Notes under the pieces: generated by a model | What the model was told of the DNA's origin: nothing | Seen by the model: only the letters and a program-made list of their open reading frames with translations | Databases searched by the model: none | Position numbers and translations under genes: made by a program | Source of the DNA: an uncultured Lachnospiraceae bacterium | GTDB taxonomy: Bacteria > Bacillota_A > Clostridia > Lachnospirales > Lachnospiraceae | NCBI GenBank assembly: GCA_905200565.1 | Contig: CAJKKX010000113.1 | Coordinates: 1-7,265, forward strand | Direction of reading: 5' to 3' | Length of the DNA: 7,265 nucleotides | Shown: one piece after another, positions 5,305 to 7,265 of the stretch | Position numbering within the stretch: the stretch's first letter is position 1 | How the letters are laid out: the number at the start of each line of letters is the position of its first letter

Positions 5305-5374
5305 AAAAAAAAGACCTACTTCCATTCGCCTGTTCAGTTTAACACAGGCATACATACGAAGTCAAGTCTTTTTT
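5305..5374 (-). terminator. Terminator of the SGNH hydrolase gene
   Basis: Reading the minus strand, an A-rich arm ending AAAAAAGAC (5374-5366), then ACTTC (5362-5358) and GCCTGT (5349-5344), is mirrored by ACAGGC (5333-5328), GAAGT (5322-5318) and GTC followed by eight T (5315-5305). The result is a long interrupted stem with a 10-base loop and a U8 tail, starting 27 bp after the stop codon. The A6/T8 flanks mean the plus strand also ends in T6, so it could act in both directions. Confidence 0.68.
5336..5365 (-). promoter_or_regulatory. Promoter of the rpmG-secE-nusG-rplK-rplA operon
   Basis: TTGACT (5365-5360) and TAAACT (5341-5336) are separated by 18 bases, with a TG one base before the -10 box (extended -10). 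Transcription would begin near 5329, giving a leader of about 87 nt that starts within the descending arm of the preceding terminator. No other good promoter is seen between rpmG and rplA. Confidence 0.75.
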
Positions 5375-5376
5375 CC

Positions 5377-5404
5377 TGCCATTTTACTACTGCCATTTTA
5401 CTAC
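5377..5404. repeat. Perfect 14-bp tandem duplication across the SGNH gene stop codon
   Basis: TGCCATTTTACTAC occurs twice head to tail (5377-5390 and 5391-5404). The second copy contains the TAG stop (5401-5403) of the hydrolase gene, so the first copy duplicates the stop and adjacent bases into the 3' untranslated region. It looks like a recent slippage event. Confidence 0.9.
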
Positions 5405-6408
5405 TTCGCCCTGGCCGTCACATAACCATACAGCATTCGGTATACGATGTCGATATAATGCAGTCCGTCCAAAGTTCCATGTCCCTGGGGAACATCCAGC
5501 ACATACTCCTTCTCGATCATCCAATGGTAGGTATCGATGTAACACATGCCAAACGCCTCTTTCATCCGTTCATTAAACGCTTCGATCGACGCATTGTCTC
5601 TTCCGCTGAATCCATTGATTCGAAGGAAGGTCTCCTCGACCGGATTCACGGACATAAAGTAAAACCTCGCCTTCGGGTATTTCTGCCGGAGTCCATCATA
5701 AGCCAAAAGATAGGATTCTGCATTCGCCAGATCATTGACCCCAAGATTCAGAATCACGGCGGAATAAGGATTTTCCTTTAAAATCTTCTCAAGCTCTTTC
5801 TGTCCGCTCTCTGAAAACCAGCGGTAGCCCTGTCCCCAACTGGCGACATAGGTATCGCTGCTCTGTACGGCCCGCTGAAGCCCGACGGTGCGTGAGTCTC
5901 CCACGAAAATCCGCTTTGCCTTCCGGACATATCCTTTTTTTCCTACATAGTTATCACCGATCCAGGTGTTTTTTAACAGCACGCCTTTCTCGGAGAAATA
6001 ATACTGCTTCTTTCCAATCCCATTCCATCCGGTAAGCATCGCTCCTGTCTTTTTTGAAAAATAATACCTTTGACCGTCTATCTGCTGCCATCCGGTGACA
6101 AGGCGCCCCTTCTCGTCCAGATAATAGGTATTCTTTTTATACTTCTTAAATCCGGTGATCCGATACCCCTGCTTATTCACAAAATAAATTCTGCCTTTTG
6201 CCGTCAGCCAGGTATTTTTCGCATATTTTTTCGTCGCTGTGTAACGGTAACGGCTCCCCTTTTTATTCTTTGCCCATTTTCCCGCCTGCTCCGGCTGTGC
6301 GGTCATTGTTTTTATCAAATTGAAACTGTCATTTCCCGCATACGCTTTTCCTCCCGGCAGGAAAAGAAAAAGCAGCAGCAAAACAATCCCCTTTTTCCAG
6401 TTCTTCAT
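5401..6408 (-). CDS. Secreted SGNH/GDSL-fold hydrolase with choline-binding-type cell-wall repeats
   Basis: Predicted exported esterase/acylhydrolase of 335 residues. A signal peptide (about 1-24: Lys-rich start, LLLLFLFL core, cleavage after AYA) is followed by four to five aromatic-rich cell-wall-binding repeats (about 66-160), e.g. YYLDEKGRLVTGW, YYFSKKTGAMLTGW and YYFSEKGVLLKNTW. The SGNH domain (about 165-330) shows GDSR with nucleophile S172, a block II glycine in SWGQG (G192), GVND with N225, and DGLH giving D314 and H317, a full catalytic set. The substrate is unknown; wall polymer or glycan deacetylation is plausible. I use ATG 6408 with GGGGAG upstream (6415-6422); the frame runs to 6492, but that stretch overlaps the promoter region and leader hairpins. 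It has its own promoter and terminator. Confidence 0.92.
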   Translation of the reverse strand: MKNWKKGIVLLLLFLFLPGGKAYAGNDSFNLIKTMTAQPEQAGKWAKNKKGSRYRYTATKKYAKNTWLTAKGRIYFVNKQGYRITGFKKYKKNTYYLDEKGRLVTGWQQIDGQRYYFSKKTGAMLTGWNGIGKKQYYFSEKGVLLKNTWIGDNYVGKKGYVRKAKRIFVGDSRTVGLQRAVQSSDTYVASWGQGYRWFSESGQKELEKILKENPYSAVILNLGVNDLANAESYLLAYDGLRQKYPKARFYFMSVNPVEETFLRINGFSGRDNASIEAFNERMKEAFGMCYIDTYHWMIEKEYVLDVPQGHGTLDGLHYIDIVYRMLYGYVTARAK

Positions 6409-6427
6409 CCTAAATTCTCCCCGTCTA

Positions 6428-6482
6428 CAGGCAGCGCTCTGCCTGATCTGTCTCGTATCACATCCAGAATCTCCGATTCTGG
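6428..6482 (-). promoter_or_regulatory. Two-hairpin 5' leader of the SGNH hydrolase mRNA
   Basis: The leader of about 78 nt holds two perfect stems. The first has 8 bp (CCAGAATC 6464-6471 with GATTCTGG 6475-6482, 3-base loop); the second has 7 bp (CAGGCAG 6428-6434 with CTGCCTG 6439-6445, 4-base loop). An 18-base single-stranded spacer separates them. The second ends 5 bases before the ribosome binding site. It matches no riboswitch class I recognise; the loops lack the ACGR of guanidine-II RNAs. Confidence 0.55.
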
Positions 6483-6492
6483 CATTTTTCAA

Positions 6493-6521
6493 ATTATAAG
6501 CATATCCATTCGAAAAGTCAA
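6493..6521 (-). promoter_or_regulatory. Strong SigA-type promoter of the SGNH hydrolase gene
   Basis: TTGACT (6521-6516), 17 bases, then a perfect TATAAT (6498-6493) on the minus strand. Transcription would start near 6486. The promoter lies just after the terminator of the upstream LRR gene, so the hydrolase is an independent transcription unit. It also rules out translation starts upstream of about 6486. Confidence 0.88.
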
Positions 6522-6538
6522 CACTCCTTCTCCCAAAA

Positions 6539-6576
6539 GGGAGAGGGTACGCACTCCCGTGTCTGTACCCTCTCCC
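6539..6576 (-). terminator. Terminator of the FIVAR/LRR protein gene
   Basis: GGGAGAGGGTAC (6539-6550) and GTACCCTCTCCC (6565-6576) form a perfect 12-bp stem with a 14-base loop, 15 bp after the stop codon. On the minus strand it is followed by TTTTGGGAG, a short T tract, so termination may be incomplete despite the strong stem. Confidence 0.75.
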
Positions 6577-6591
6577 CCTGCCTTTCCAGGC

Positions 6592-7265
6592 TTATTTTAC
6601 TCTTCCTTTTTTGCTCATGCCTGCTTTTTTCAATTTCTTAAACAGCGCCGCTTTCTCTTTTTTACTCATCTTCTTTGCGCTTACGACCATCTTTGCGTAG
6701 GTCTTTTTCAATGCGCCGGATTTGATGGTCTTTAGAGCTTTTCCCTTTAACTGAATCATCTTCAGATTCTTACAGCCTCTAAACGCATCTTTTTCAATCG
6801 TGGTAACATTCTTTCCGAGGATTACCTTTTTCAGCTTCCTGTTATTTTTCATAACATTCTTTCCAACGCCTGTCACGGTGAACGTCACGCCATTTAATTT
6901 CACGGTCGCCGGGACATTGAGCTTTGACGCGTCCTTTTTCAGCACGCCCACGAGCTTCGCTGTCCGATTCTCTGAATTTACCACCTGATAGCGTCCGCTC
7001 TTTGTCTTTATAACAGCGCCTCTGTCAGGTACGTTCCCTTTCTTTTCCAGCGCTTTCTGGGCTGCCTCAAGGTCCTTCCGTGCCGCGTCAATCTCCGCCT
7101 GTGTGGCGTTTGGATTTGCCAGCGCCTTCTCTGCCGCTGCCAGCGCCGTGCGGAATTTGCTTACGCTGTCATCGGTATAATCTTTCACATTGATCTTCTT
7201 TGCCGCCTCTATGGCTGCACGAAGCGCGCTGCTGTCGGCCTTACCCGGCCCTTCCGGTTTTACAG
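6592..7265 (-). CDS. Cell-surface protein, FIVAR module plus BspA-type leucine-rich repeats, C-terminal 223 residues
   Basis: C-terminal part of a larger, probably secreted protein; the reading frame stays open to the right edge, so the start and any signal peptide are outside. In fragment numbering, residues about 10-75 are a FIVAR-type helical module (LRAAIEAAKKI, then FRTALAAAEKALANPNATQAE and IDAARKDLEAAQKALEKK), common in Gram-positive surface proteins that bind glycans or matrix. A linker leads into BspA-type repeats (about 128-195: VTGVGKNVMKNN, LKKVILGKNVTTIEKDAF, CKNLKMIQLKG). The tail is very lysine-rich (AKKMSKKEKAALFKKLKK) with no LPxTG or wall-binding repeats, so attachment may be ionic. 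A GTG at 7188 is only an internal Val codon inside FIVAR, not the start. Confidence 0.88.
   Translation of the reverse strand, partial: VKPEGPGKADSSALRAAIEAAKKINVKDYTDDSVSKFRTALAAAEKALANPNATQAEIDAARKDLEAAQKALEKKGNVPDRGAVIKTKSGRYQVVNSENRTAKLVGVLKKDASKLNVPATVKLNGVTFTVTGVGKNVMKNNRKLKKVILGKNVTTIEKDAFRGCKNLKMIQLKGKALKTIKSGALKKTYAKMVVSAKKMSKKEKAALFKKLKKAGMSKKGRVK

Noticed and set aside
5305..5312. Leader attenuator of rpmG based on the U8 tract
   Set aside because: A transcript starting near 5329 has only about 15 nt before the U8, without room for a GC-rich hairpin. The U8 fits the upstream gene's terminator better.
5011..5355. Minus-strand open frame of 114 codons overlapping rpmG and secE
   Set aside because: It is a different frame from the 49-residue L33 with its four cysteines, and it begins inside the promoter region.
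6428..6482. Guanidine-II (mini-ykkC) riboswitch
   Set aside because: It has two hairpins as in that class, but neither loop carries ACGR and the downstream gene is not a guanidine gene.
6409..6492. 28-residue N-terminal extension of the SGNH hydrolase
   Set aside because: It contains the transcription start region and the two leader hairpins. It would also bury the signal peptide, and ATG 6408 has a good GGGGAG site.
6070..6735. Long plus-strand open frame of 221 codons
   Set aside because: It is antisense to the SGNH gene and the LRR gene end and crosses a promoter and terminator. The protein is low in recognisable motifs, and the opposite strand has clear domains.

Overview
The window looks like chromosomal DNA from a Gram-positive clostridial bacterium, most likely a Lachnospiraceae member. 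This rests on the type of ribosomal proteins and the short SecE, strong AGGAGG ribosome binding sites, SigA-type TTGACA/TATAAT promoters, a BspA-like leucine-rich protein with a FIVAR module, a secreted SGNH hydrolase with choline-binding-type repeats, and an FHA protein whose N-terminal half resembles one often seen in that family. No rRNA, tRNA, CRISPR array or transposase was found.

Region 1 (1-2590, minus strand) is a phospho-signalling cassette transcribed from a near-consensus promoter at 2546-2574. It encodes an FHA-domain protein, a PP2C-type Ser/Thr phosphatase and a Ser/Thr protein kinase whose C-terminal part runs off the left edge. The genes are 22 and 12 bp apart, so they probably form one operon in which the kinase and phosphatase set the phosphorylation state read by the FHA domain. 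A divergent XRE-family repressor-like gene (2679-3023, plus) shares the upstream region and has a 14-bp palindrome overlapping the end of its -10 box.

Region 2 (3028-5374, minus strand) is the essential operon rpmG-secE-nusG-rplK-rplA. Its promoter (5336-5365) is embedded in the terminator hairpin of the preceding gene. Upstream of both rplK and rplA, directly abutting each AGGAGG, is a copy of a GUGGGAGG...CCAC element resembling the 23S rRNA site bound by ribosomal protein L1. This suggests that L1 represses translation of both cistrons separately. A hairpin at 3028-3049 ends the operon, facing the convergent XRE gene; rplJ and rplL do not follow.

Region 3 (5401-7265, minus strand) encodes surface or secreted proteins: an SGNH-fold hydrolase with a signal peptide and cell-wall-binding repeats, and the C-terminal part of a FIVAR plus BspA-type leucine-rich-repeat protein that continues beyond the right edge. 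Each has its own terminator, and the hydrolase has its own strong promoter and a 5' leader with two perfect hairpins.

Nothing here is clearly a wholly new system. The best leads are the duplicated L1-site mimic, the terminator/promoter overlap, the two-hairpin leader, and the FHA-PP2C-kinase cassette.
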